NCBI GenBank assembly: GCA_001548435.1
Contig: AP017308.1
Location: forward strand, 3,729,030-3,793,029
DNA length: 64,000 bases
Source of the DNA: Leptolyngbya sp. NIES-3755
GTDB taxonomy: Bacteria; Cyanobacteriota; Cyanobacteriia; Leptolyngbyales; Leptolyngbyaceae
Direction of reading: 5' to 3'
The notes under the pieces are model-generated. The model ran no database searches, was not told the DNA's origin, and saw nothing but the letters and a program-made list of their open reading frames with translations. The number at the start of each line of letters is the position of its first letter. Positions within the stretch are counted from its first letter, which is position 1. Both the position numbers and the translations under genes were made by a program. Below are positions 37,526 through 44,763 of the stretch, one piece after another.

Positions 37526-37942
37526 GATTAAAATTCCGCAATGTATGTGGGTGAAGTATTAAGATATCTAAATCATAGCATTAAATATTATGAAGCTGCT
37601 TGATCGAATTATTAGATCTACAGGGGTCTGGGTTTATTTCTCAGCCCTTAGATAGAACGGGATTGAGAGGTTGAACCCTTTGTAATTCGGAGAGCCTTGC
37701 TAATTCTCATCATTAACTTTGTTAAGAAATCCTTACACAATATTCTTATAATCTCTGTCTTCAGAAAGAAAGTATGACAATCAGCTTTACTTCTTGTAAC
37801 CTAATGATTAAGGTTTGTGAACGAATGATATTATCTCGATCGTCTAAACCAATACCTCAACGACATCAAACAGAACGATCGAATACGGTCTGGAGCGATG
37901 TCAGCTTGATTGTTTTATCTCAGCAAACCCTAACGGACAAGA
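37526..37942. other. 417-bp divergent intergenic region
   Basis: AT-rich spacer between the divergent DoxX gene and the small secreted protein. A good -10 hexamer TATAAT stands at 37747-37752, with only a weak -35 upstream, and could drive a ~190-base leader of the plus-strand gene. A 79-codon frame at 37774-38013 overlaps the real gene and has no coding features. Confidence 0.4.
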
Positions 37943-38281
37943 ATGATGAAAATTCAGCGATTTGCTCCTGTGATTACCGTGTTACTGGGCTGCCTTCTGT
38001 TCCTTGGCATTAACCTCGTTGCGCCTCAAACTGCAATGAGCAGTCCTCAACAGTCGCATTATTTGATCAAGCCGCTTCATGCCGATCGCGTTCTTTATGT
38101 GCAGCCGAGATTAGCATTAGGCAATTTAGCACCTGATTCGCTTCTGGTCGCTTTAGAAGAGATTTCACAGCAGTACACCATCAAAGGTTCTAAGCTGTAC
38201 ACGCGGCACGTTAATGGTCGAGACATTCCAGGGCTAGTCGTCTACACTTCACCGCTTACTGCACAAGTTATTAGCGAGTAA
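37943..38281 (+). CDS. small secreted protein of unknown function
   Basis: A 112-aa protein with a signal peptide (IQRFAPVITVLLGCLLFLGIN) and a mature part with no cysteines and no recognised domain. There are two adjacent ATG codons (37943 and 37946) after GGACAAGA. It ends 11 bases before a strong hairpin and is convergent with rsr. Confidence 0.55.
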   Translation: MMKIQRFAPVITVLLGCLLFLGINLVAPQTAMSSPQQSHYLIKPLHADRVLYVQPRLALGNLAPDSLLVALEEISQQYTIKGSKLYTRHVNGRDIPGLVVYTSPLTAQVISE

Positions 38282-38292
38282 TCATTGAATCA

Positions 38293-38326
38293 GGAAAGCT
38301 CTTGATTAATCGATCAAAAGCTTTCC
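38293..38326. terminator. hairpin between convergent genes
   Basis: GGAAAGCT (38293-38300) pairs with AGCTTTCC (38319-38326), with an inner TTGAT/ATCAA stem and a 6-base loop. It lies between the small secreted protein and the end of rsr. There is no clear T-tract. Confidence 0.6.
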
Positions 38327-38339
38327 ATTGTTGAAAAAA

Positions 38340-39941
38340 TCAACTAATCTCACCGGTTGCCAACATCTGAATCAATCGTGGCGTACCTGGATCGAATCCA
38401 GCAATATCCCAAGAAAGCGGATCTTGAGGATCAGCTAGCGAGATATTGTAGGGTGCAAGCGAGATGTAGATTGCTTTTGCATTCGGATTCACCTTACGGC
38501 GATAGATTGCTAGAGCTTGGCTTGGATGGGTTCGTCCTGCCCAGCTTTCACAGTCTGTCCAGAAGCAAAACAGATCGGCATTGAATCGCTGCTTAGTTGC
38601 CCATTCGTAAGCAACAGAAGCATCCGTTCCACCAAAGTTTTGATGAGTTGCTTTCGCGATCGCATCACTAAAACTATCTCGTGATGTGATCTTCAAATCG
38701 CGGAACTCATTCGCAAATCCACGAATTTTACAGTATCTCTCTGCTTTCGCGGTCGCTAATGCCATCACCGTCGCAATTTCACAGCAAGTTAAGCCAATTG
38801 AATCCACACTGTAGTAAGACATCGAACCGGAAACATCGATCGCATGTAAAAACACTTGCTCAGTCGGCGGTAGAACGTTGAATGAAAGTTCTAAGGCTTT
38901 CTCTAAGAGGGTGTTGATTCGCGAAACAGGCTTCCAAGTTTTTTGGCTGCGTCCGATTTGTCCACCGGATTGATAGGTTTTCAGAGCTTTGAGAACATCG
39001 ATCGGGTGAATTCGCCCTTTTCGCAGATGTTCTGCATTGTTCAACACAGAAGCAACTCGATCTAAGTTCTTTTTGTTGTCAGCATTCAACACACCCAATT
39101 GAGTCAACGATCCTAAGTTTCGGAGCATTGCACCGATCGGCATTTCTTCAAACAGAAGTTGCCATGATCGCTGATCCATATTGCCAACCGGAGCCACCAT
39201 TTCATGCGTTAGATGTCCTTGTTGAATCGCTTGATGAGTCTGAGTTGGATTGCGCTTGAGCCATTCGTACCACCAGATTTGAGCGAGAACATCAGAATCG
39301 ATTTTCTTCGGTAAGTTGTCCCAACCTTGAGCAACCCATTGAAATAATCGATCGTGATTTTCAGTTGGTGGCTTCACATGGAACAATCGCAACGCATCTC
39401 GATGTGAAAATCCTTGACGCTGTTGGTATTTCAACAGTTGATACGCCAAGCCTTTGACATCTTCGCGAGAGAGCCAAGCTTTTCCTGCTTCACGAACTAT
39501 CTTTCCAAATCCGCGCATTGACTTCGTATAGCTCATCCATTCGTAGAAATGGCTTCCAGTCCGAACAATGTGCGGAAAGATTTCGGTAAAGGCGCGTTTT
39601 GCTTCGGGAGTTTCGCCCATTGAAAGCAAGACTAAAGCGAGGATTGGAGCGCTGTTGTTAATCGATCGACCATCACTTGCATAGAGGATTTCTTCAGCGA
39701 CACGAGCGGGATTTTGTGCGATCGCATTCTGCACGACATCAATGAACTCACTCGTTAATTCATGCTTTCCCGCATAGTAAGTACTTTGAGCGGTTCCAAT
39801 CAATAAGCAGCGACGCAGAACAGTCCAGATATCCGCTTTGAACATCCAGCCGCTCGATCGACCTTGGATCATTTCGGCTTCTCGACCGGGAATTGGACGA
39901 GTTTGAGGCGTTTTATTCTTGGTGTAAAACTTGTATGACAT
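38340..39941 (-). CDS. rsr: TROVE-domain RNA-binding protein, bacterial Ro60 orthologue (Rsr)
   Basis: A 533-aa orthologue of the Ro60 autoantigen, a ring-shaped protein that binds Y RNAs on its outside and misfolded RNA ends in its hole, with roles in RNA decay and stress survival. The TROVE HEAT-like domain occupies about residues 20-350 (ADIWTVLRRCLLIGTAQSTYY, HPIDVLKALKTYQSG). The C-terminal von Willebrand A domain has a complete MIDAS set: DVSGSMS, the Thr in FGGTDAS and the Asp in FWTDCES. ATG 39941 has a very good ribosome site (GGAGG), so the longer open frame to 40004 is not used. It is the last gene of the rtcB-yrl-yrl-rsr locus. Confidence 0.93.
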   Translation of the reverse strand: MSYKFYTKNKTPQTRPIPGREAEMIQGRSSGWMFKADIWTVLRRCLLIGTAQSTYYAGKHELTSEFIDVVQNAIAQNPARVAEEILYASDGRSINNSAPILALVLLSMGETPEAKRAFTEIFPHIVRTGSHFYEWMSYTKSMRGFGKIVREAGKAWLSREDVKGLAYQLLKYQQRQGFSHRDALRLFHVKPPTENHDRLFQWVAQGWDNLPKKIDSDVLAQIWWYEWLKRNPTQTHQAIQQGHLTHEMVAPVGNMDQRSWQLLFEEMPIGAMLRNLGSLTQLGVLNADNKKNLDRVASVLNNAEHLRKGRIHPIDVLKALKTYQSGGQIGRSQKTWKPVSRINTLLEKALELSFNVLPPTEQVFLHAIDVSGSMSYYSVDSIGLTCCEIATVMALATAKAERYCKIRGFANEFRDLKITSRDSFSDAIAKATHQNFGGTDASVAYEWATKQRFNADLFCFWTDCESWAGRTHPSQALAIYRRKVNPNAKAIYISLAPYNISLADPQDPLSWDIAGFDPGTPRLIQMLATGEIS

Positions 39942-39978
39942 TGCAACCTCCAGCCCATCAAGGCAACATTCGGTTAAT

Positions 39979-40098
39979 TGGCAGAGTGGGATTTGCACCC
40001 ACATTTCCCGCTTAGAAGGCGATAACCCTCATTCTTCGTCCCAGAGGGCAAGGTTTGAACAAGGATGTTTAGGTGTCCTACTCTTAGACGATCTGCCA
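39979..40098 (-). ncRNA. tRNA-like Y RNA (Yrl) candidate, rsr-proximal copy
   Basis: A 120-nt tRNA-like unit. On the minus strand TGGCAGA (40092-40098) pairs perfectly with TCTGCCA (39979-39985) as a 7-bp acceptor-like stem. A D-like arm (GTC...GAC) follows the 5' strand. A canonical T arm (GTGGG, loop TGCAAAT, CCCAC; 39986-40002) precedes the 3' strand. The anticodon arm is replaced by about 65 nt containing the 32-nt core (40020-40051) shared with the other copy, with a CCC-NNN-GGG hairpin and GAGGGTTATCG. No CCA is encoded. It lies 38 bases upstream of rsr. Known Yrl RNAs are Ro-binding RNAs with tRNA-mimicking modules. Confidence 0.75.
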
Positions 40099-40106
40099 GT
40101 ATTTTT

Positions 40107-40234
40107 TGGTGTAGCGGAGCGGGATTTGCACCCGCATCTCCGGCGATTAAGGGGGAATTCGATTTCAACGATAACCCTCGATCTGCGTCCCGATGGGCAA
40201 TAAGTTGGCGCTCTACTGTTGAGCTACCCGCCAC
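40107..40234 (-). ncRNA. tRNA-like Y RNA (Yrl) candidate, rtcB-proximal copy
   Basis: A 128-nt tRNA-like unit. GTGGCGGG (40227-40234) pairs over 8 positions (two G-T) with TCCGCTAC (40111-40118), followed by an encoded ACCA (40107-40110). The D-like arm reads GCTCAACAGTAGAGC, as in true tRNAs, and the T arm (40119-40135) reads GCGGG, TGCAAAT, CCCGC. About 75 nt replace the anticodon arm and include the shared core (40169-40200; 26 of 32 bases identical to the other copy). It ends 8 bases before the second unit. The replacement is too short for a group I intron, and the setting between rtcB and rsr supports a Y RNA. Confidence 0.78.
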
Positions 40235-40242
40235 AAGAAAGA

Positions 40243-40320
40243 TGGGTGTGGGGTATGGGGTGTGGGGTGCGGGGTGGTAAACCGTTAATCCCGCACCTCG
40301 CACCTCGCACCTCGTACCCT
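40243..40320. repeat. heptanucleotide tandem repeats (STRR-like) forming an inverted pair
   Basis: GGGGTGT-type heptamers (GGGGTAT, GGGGTGT, GGGGTGC, GGGGTGG) run from 40243 to 40276, and CGCACCT heptamers (three copies plus CGTACCC) run from 40292 to 40319. The two blocks are partly complementary (GTGCGGG/CCCGCAC), so they can form a hairpin. Short tandemly repeated heptamers are known in cyanobacterial spacers. This one separates rtcB from the first Y-like RNA. Confidence 0.75.
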
Positions 40321-40330
40321 GTTTGCCGCT

Positions 40331-41512
40331 TCAACCTTTCACGCACAATACTTGTTTTAAGGTTGCGACCACTTCAACTAAGTCGGCTTGGTTTGCCATG
40401 ACTTGCTCGATCGGCTTATAAGCTCCCGGAATTTCATCAAGAACTCCTTCGTCTTTGCGACACTCAACGCCCTTGGTTTGTTCGATGAGATCATCCAACG
40501 TATAGGTTTTCTTCGCTGAGTTCCGAGACATTAAGCGACCTGCACCGTGAGAACAAGAACAATAGCTTTCGACATTGCCTTTTCCACGAACAATGTAGGA
40601 TTTTGCCCCCATGCTGCCAGGAATGATGCCCAAGTCTTCGGAACGTGCTCGAACGGCTCCTTTTCGAGTCACGAATACTTCTTCGTCAAAGTGCATCTCT
40701 TTTTCTGCATAGTTGTGATGGCAGTTCACTTCTAACAGTGGCTTCATCGGCTTTCCACCTGCAAGATGCTTCTCAACCACTCGCTTAAACCGAGACATCA
40801 TCACAACCCGATTGAATCGAGCATAGTCCTGTGCCCACTGAAGGTCATGCCAGTAGTTCTCGAACTCAGCCGTTCCTTGTACAAAGTGAGCTAAGTCAGG
40901 ATCAGGTAACTTCGTATCCGTCATCTTTGCCAGATTTTTTGCAGTGTCGATGTGACGTTGAGCCAGAATATTCCCGATGTGTCGAGAACCAGAATGGAGC
41001 ATTAACCAAACAGCATTGTCTTCATCCAAACAGAGTTCTAAGAAGTGGTTTCCACCTCCGAGTGAACCCATTTGGCGCAAGGCTTTGGTTTCGAGATCTT
41101 TCACACCCGGATGGAGTGCTTTGAAGTCTTGCCAACCTTGCCAGTTCGAGACTTGTCGATCGCTCTCCTTATTCTCGTTAAATCCAGTCGGAATCACTGC
41201 TTCAAGGTCTAATCGAATTTGCTTCAGTTTCCCTTCAAGTTGATCCGATTTGTAAGGCGTTTTGATTGCTGCCATTCCACACCCGATATCTACTCCGACG
41301 GCTGCCGGGATAATGGCATCTTTGGTGGCGATGACAGAACCGACGAGCGCTCCTTTTCCTAAATGCACATCAGGCATGAGAGACACGTGCTTGAACACAA
41401 ACGGCAGAGACGCGACATTCTTTGCCATTTTGGTTTCAGCGGTTCCGAGTTCGTGGTTCGCCCAAGATAAAACAGGTTTGTCAGTGGAAAGATTTAAGGG
41501 TTCGTAAGGCAT
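40331..41512 (-). CDS. rtcB: RNA-splicing ligase RtcB
   Basis: A GTP- and Mn-dependent ligase joining 2',3'-cyclic phosphate or 3'-phosphate ends to 5'-OH ends, used in RNA repair. The 393-aa protein has the metal-binding VGVDIGCGMAAIK, LGGGNHFLE, the His of MLHSGSRHIG, the NCHHNYAE cluster and the guanylylated His in SCSHGAGRLMSR. Length and all key residues are complete. It is the first gene of the locus and has its own upstream region bounded by a terminator at 41663. In other bacteria rtcB is often linked to rsr and Y-like RNA genes. Confidence 0.95.
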   Translation of the reverse strand: MPYEPLNLSTDKPVLSWANHELGTAETKMAKNVASLPFVFKHVSLMPDVHLGKGALVGSVIATKDAIIPAAVGVDIGCGMAAIKTPYKSDQLEGKLKQIRLDLEAVIPTGFNENKESDRQVSNWQGWQDFKALHPGVKDLETKALRQMGSLGGGNHFLELCLDEDNAVWLMLHSGSRHIGNILAQRHIDTAKNLAKMTDTKLPDPDLAHFVQGTAEFENYWHDLQWAQDYARFNRVVMMSRFKRVVEKHLAGGKPMKPLLEVNCHHNYAEKEMHFDEEVFVTRKGAVRARSEDLGIIPGSMGAKSYIVRGKGNVESYCSCSHGAGRLMSRNSAKKTYTLDDLIEQTKGVECRKDEGVLDEIPGAYKPIEQVMANQADLVEVVATLKQVLCVKG

Positions 41513-41618
41513 GGTTTCGTGTCCTTTCGTTTTGATGTCCTTAGCTTAAAGGGCGAGTCTTCCCCGAAGCGAATTGAGGTTTGATTGTCGAAAAGTCTTT
41601 TGATGATTGAAGTTTAAG

Positions 41619-41646
41619 CCTGGGGGAATGCGATCGACCTGGGGGA
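41619..41646 (-). promoter_or_regulatory. direct repeat upstream of rtcB
   Basis: CCTGGGGGA occurs at 41619-41627 and 41638-41646 (plus-strand reading), 19 bases apart, about 107-134 bases before the rtcB start. The near two-turn spacing suits a regulator binding the same DNA face. No matching regulator is known here. Confidence 0.35.
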
Positions 41647-41662
41647 TTCCCTCAGCTTTTCC

Positions 41663-41691
41663 CATAAAAAAAGGAGCCTCATTGAGACTCC
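41663..41691 (-). terminator. intrinsic terminator of the DUF4278 gene
   Basis: On the minus strand GGAG-T-CTC, loop AAT, GAG-G-CTCC, followed by seven T. It insulates the rtcB promoter region from the upstream gene. Confidence 0.88.
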
Positions 41692-41719
41692 CAGGCGTGA
41701 AGAGTAGAAGTAAATAGAC

Positions 41720-42106
41720 TTAGACGATCTGACGACGCTCAGCTTCAAGGAGTGCCAAAAGTGCGTTATCGCCTTTCTGACGAGCGCTTTCAATCCGACG
41801 CTGCAAATTCCGCTGTAAGTTCTCGCGATGCGTTGCGGTCAGGTTTGCGGCTTGTCTTGGCTTGCTCGTGGTCGGAGTCAATGTCGGCTTGCCATCGGGA
41901 TAGCCCACCCAGTAGCGGTTGCCACGATAAATCAATTCACGCGGCTGTTGTTGAACCGTCGATCGAACAGGGCGATTCGGATCGAGTTGGTAATGGTTGC
42001 CACGATAGGTTAGAGTGATCGGCTCACGGAATCGAGAAAAGCGATCGTCGCGTGTGCCTTGAGTTGGGTCGTAGTCGTATTCGACACCACGGTAAATCAG
42101 TCTCAT
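41720..42106 (-). CDS. DUF4278 protein
   Basis: A 128-aa basic protein of a cyanobacterial family of unknown function. It has three copies of the short LIYRGxxY motif (MRLIYRGVEYDYDP, LTYRGNHYQLDP, LIYRGNRYWVG) and a helical C-terminus (ENLQRNLQRRIESARQKGDNALLALLEAERRQ). A TATAAT -10 box on the minus strand at 42213-42218, with TTGGGA 18 bases upstream, implies a leader of about 100 bases. Confidence 0.85.
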   Translation of the reverse strand: MRLIYRGVEYDYDPTQGTRDDRFSRFREPITLTYRGNHYQLDPNRPVRSTVQQQPRELIYRGNRYWVGYPDGKPTLTPTTSKPRQAANLTATHRENLQRNLQRRIESARQKGDNALLALLEAERRQIV

Positions 42107-42212
42107 AGTCGCCTCGGAAAATCAAAATGAAGTGAGATAATGAGGCGCGTTCCTTCAGGAAATCTCCTTACTTCCGTCCCTGGCACATACCAAGGATGAA
42201 CGTTCATATCTG

Positions 42213-42242
42213 TATTATACACTACCGTTTTGGAAATTCCCA
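42213..42242 (-). promoter_or_regulatory. promoter of the DUF4278 gene
   Basis: On the minus strand TTGGGA (42237-42242), an 18-base spacer, then TATAAT (42213-42218). The leader contains alternating GGA and TTCC blocks (AAGGAGATTTCCTGAAGGAA) that could fold over the ribosome site. Confidence 0.5.
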
Positions 42243-42316
42243 AACTTCTATCGAGAGTTAGAGAGCGATCGAGGTCGGGATCAGTACGCTTCTATGTGAT
42301 GTGATTCTCAATTTCT

Positions 42317-43750
42317 ATGCAGATTCAAACGCCAGACTGGGTAAAACATGCGGTTTTCTATCAGATTTTCCCCGATCGATTTGCTCGTGCAAAACAGCCT
42401 CACAAGAAACTCCTCAAGTCGATGCGCTGGGAAGATTGGGAGGCAACCCCAACGCTGAATGGATACAAAGGCGGCGATCTCTGGGGTGTGATGGAAAAGT
42501 TGGACTATATCCAAGATTTGGGCGTGAATGCGATTTACTTTACGCCGATCTTTCAATCTGCGAGTAATCACCGTTATCACACACACGACTATTATCAAGT
42601 TGATCCAATGTTGGGCGGCAATGAAGCGTTTCGGGATTTGCTTGAGGCGGCTCATGAACGAGGAATCAAAGTTGTGCTAGATGGCGTATTTAATCACTCT
42701 AGTCGGGGCTTTTTCTTCTTTCATGACGTGCTAGAAAATGGTGGAAGTTCACCCTGGTTGGATTGGTTTAAGATTCACAGTTTTCCGCTGCATCCGTATA
42801 CTGGCGAATTTCCCGCAGGGTATGAAGGGTGGGCGGATAATCGCGCTTTACCTGTGTTCAATCACGATAATCCGGAAGTGCGAGAGTACATCATGGAAAT
42901 CGCAGAGTATTGGATCAAGTTTGGGATTGATGGTTGGCGATTGGATGTTCCGTTCGAGGTAACAACGCCTGGATTTTGGCAGGAATTTCGCGATCGCGTT
43001 AAAGCAATCAACCCCGAAGCCTACATTGTCGGAGAAGTCTGGGGTGATTCACGTCAGTGGCTTGATGGCACTCAGTTCGATGGCGTGATGAATTACTTAT
43101 TTGCTGGACCGACGATCGCATTTGCAGCAGGCGATCGAGTCGTTCTCGATCAAGTTCAGAGCCGCGATTATCAGCCGTATCCACCGATGTTTGCAGGTGA
43201 ATATGCTCGAAAGATGCAGGAATTAATCGAACTGTATCCTTGGGAAATTCAACTGACGCAATTGAATCTGTTAGCGAGTCATGACACAGCACGATTAATG
43301 ACGATCGCAGGAAGTGATCGTCCGAGCATTAAACTTTGTACATTACTGCTGATGACGTTTCCCGGTGCACCCAGTATCTACTATGGGGATGAAGTAGGAT
43401 TGCCAGGAGCGATCGATCCAGATTCACGACGAGGATTCCCATTAGAAGCAAATTGGGACTACGAAATCTATGAATGTCATCGTCAGTTAGTTAAAGTTCG
43501 TCATGCTTATCCAGCTTTGAGAACGGGCGATTACAAGGTTCTTTATGCTGAAGGAACGACGTATGTGTTCTCTCGAACTCTAGAGGATCAATCGATCGTG
43601 GTTGCGGTGAATGTGGGAACCGTTCCAGCGAAAGTGTCGATCGACATGACCAAGGATCTGAAACTTGTTTATGGCAAAGCAAACTTGCATCGAACAGACA
43701 ACAAACTAGAGATTGAACTGGCTGAACGATCGGGATGTATCGCGATCTAA
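42317..43750 (+). CDS. alpha-amylase family glycoside hydrolase (GH13, cyclomaltodextrinase/neopullulanase-like)
   Basis: A 477-aa GH13 enzyme that hydrolyses or rearranges alpha-1,4/1,6 glucans, probably small maltodextrins in the cytoplasm since it has no signal peptide. The four conserved regions are visible: DGVFNH (I), GWRLDVPFE with the nucleophile Asp (II), VGEVWGDSR with the acid/base Glu (III) and LLASHDTAR (IV). The start MQIQTPDWVKHAVFYQIFPDRF directly enters the barrel, so it lacks the N-terminal domain of classical neopullulanases. Confidence 0.92.
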   Translation: MQIQTPDWVKHAVFYQIFPDRFARAKQPHKKLLKSMRWEDWEATPTLNGYKGGDLWGVMEKLDYIQDLGVNAIYFTPIFQSASNHRYHTHDYYQVDPMLGGNEAFRDLLEAAHERGIKVVLDGVFNHSSRGFFFFHDVLENGGSSPWLDWFKIHSFPLHPYTGEFPAGYEGWADNRALPVFNHDNPEVREYIMEIAEYWIKFGIDGWRLDVPFEVTTPGFWQEFRDRVKAINPEAYIVGEVWGDSRQWLDGTQFDGVMNYLFAGPTIAFAAGDRVVLDQVQSRDYQPYPPMFAGEYARKMQELIELYPWEIQLTQLNLLASHDTARLMTIAGSDRPSIKLCTLLLMTFPGAPSIYYGDEVGLPGAIDPDSRRGFPLEANWDYEIYECHRQLVKVRHAYPALRTGDYKVLYAEGTTYVFSRTLEDQSIVVAVNVGTVPAKVSIDMTKDLKLVYGKANLHRTDNKLEIELAERSGCIAI

Positions 43751-43796
43751 GGAGAGCTTGCTATATTAAAATCTCGCTCTTTTCTCGATCGCGCCT

Positions 43797-44714
43797 ATGT
43801 TTCCGGTGATCTACTCCGATGAATTTCTGCTGCATGATACAGGCAATTTTCATCCCGAAAAATCAGAACGGCTCACAGCAATTAAATCTGCCCTAAAATC
43901 CGCATCTTGGGCAGATCAACTCGACTGGCGACTTCCGACTCCAGTTGAAACGCGATCGCCTTTACCTTTAGTCGAAGCGATTCACGATCGAGCCTACATC
44001 AATCAAGTTCGACTGATAGCCAATCGCGGCGGTGGATTCATTGATGGCGAAACGGTTATCTCTCCGCGTAGCTATGAAGTGGCACTATTAGCGGTGAATG
44101 CTTGGATCGATGGAGTCGATTATGCGATCGCATCCGGTGAACCGAATTTTGTCATGGCTCGTCCACCGGGGCATCATGCCGTTGCCGACGAAGGGATGGG
44201 ATTTTGTCTGTTTAGCAATGCAGCGATCGCGGCTTACTATGCGTTGGAAAAAGGACTCGATCGCGTTTGTATTCTCGATTGGGATGTGCATCACGGGAAT
44301 GGAACCCAAGCGATCGTCGAAACCAATCCGAAGATTCGATTTTGTTCGCTACACGAATCGCCACAATACCCCCGTACAGGACATCCAGGGGAAAGAGGCT
44401 TCTATGAGAATGTCTTGAACTTGCCAATGGCTCCTGGAAGTACGATCGAAGATTACCAACCCTTATTTGAGCAGAAGGTTATCCCATTCTTAAGCGAATT
44501 CCAGCCCGACTTATTGATTGTGAGTGCTGGATATGATGCGAATGCGGCTGATCCATTAGCGGGAATTTTACTGAATCCAGAAGATTACCGATTGTTCACT
44601 GAATATTGTTTGAGCGTCACTCGGCGGACGGTCTTTGGATTGGAAGGGGGCTACGACTTGGACGCATTAGGACGATCGGTTGTGGAAACGATCGGAGCGT
44701 GTCTAAACTCATAG
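43797..44714 (+). CDS. histone deacetylase family protein
   Basis: A 305-aa zinc-dependent deacetylase of the class II HDAC/acetoin-utilization (AcuC)/acetylpolyamine amidohydrolase superfamily. Key residues are the His pair in RPPGHHAVAD, the zinc ligands in DWDVHHGNGTQ, a second Asp near SAGYDANAADPL, and the Tyr-containing GLEGGYDLDALG. Bacterial members deacetylate small amines or proteins. The substrate is unknown. It is 46 bases from the GH13 gene and may be co-transcribed. Confidence 0.9.
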   Translation: MFPVIYSDEFLLHDTGNFHPEKSERLTAIKSALKSASWADQLDWRLPTPVETRSPLPLVEAIHDRAYINQVRLIANRGGGFIDGETVISPRSYEVALLAVNAWIDGVDYAIASGEPNFVMARPPGHHAVADEGMGFCLFSNAAIAAYYALEKGLDRVCILDWDVHHGNGTQAIVETNPKIRFCSLHESPQYPRTGHPGERGFYENVLNLPMAPGSTIEDYQPLFEQKVIPFLSEFQPDLLIVSAGYDANAADPLAGILLNPEDYRLFTEYCLSVTRRTVFGLEGGYDLDALGRSVVETIGACLNS

Positions 44715-44763
44715 CTTCCTCGCAACTCGTTATACTTAGGATCTGAAATAGACTGTACGATTT

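Noticed and set aside
37774-38013. 79-codon frame upstream of the small secreted protein.
   Set aside because: Overlaps the real start in another frame and has no signal, domain or ribosome site.
39979-40234. Two ordinary tRNA genes, or tRNAs interrupted by a group I intron.
   Set aside because: No anticodon arm can be drawn, the segment between D-like and T arms is only about 65-75 nt (group I introns in cyanobacterial tRNAs are well over 200 nt), and the two units share a core where the anticodon should be.
40243-40320. CRISPR-like repeat array.
   Set aside because: The period is 7 bp with no spacers. It is a heptamer tandem repeat.
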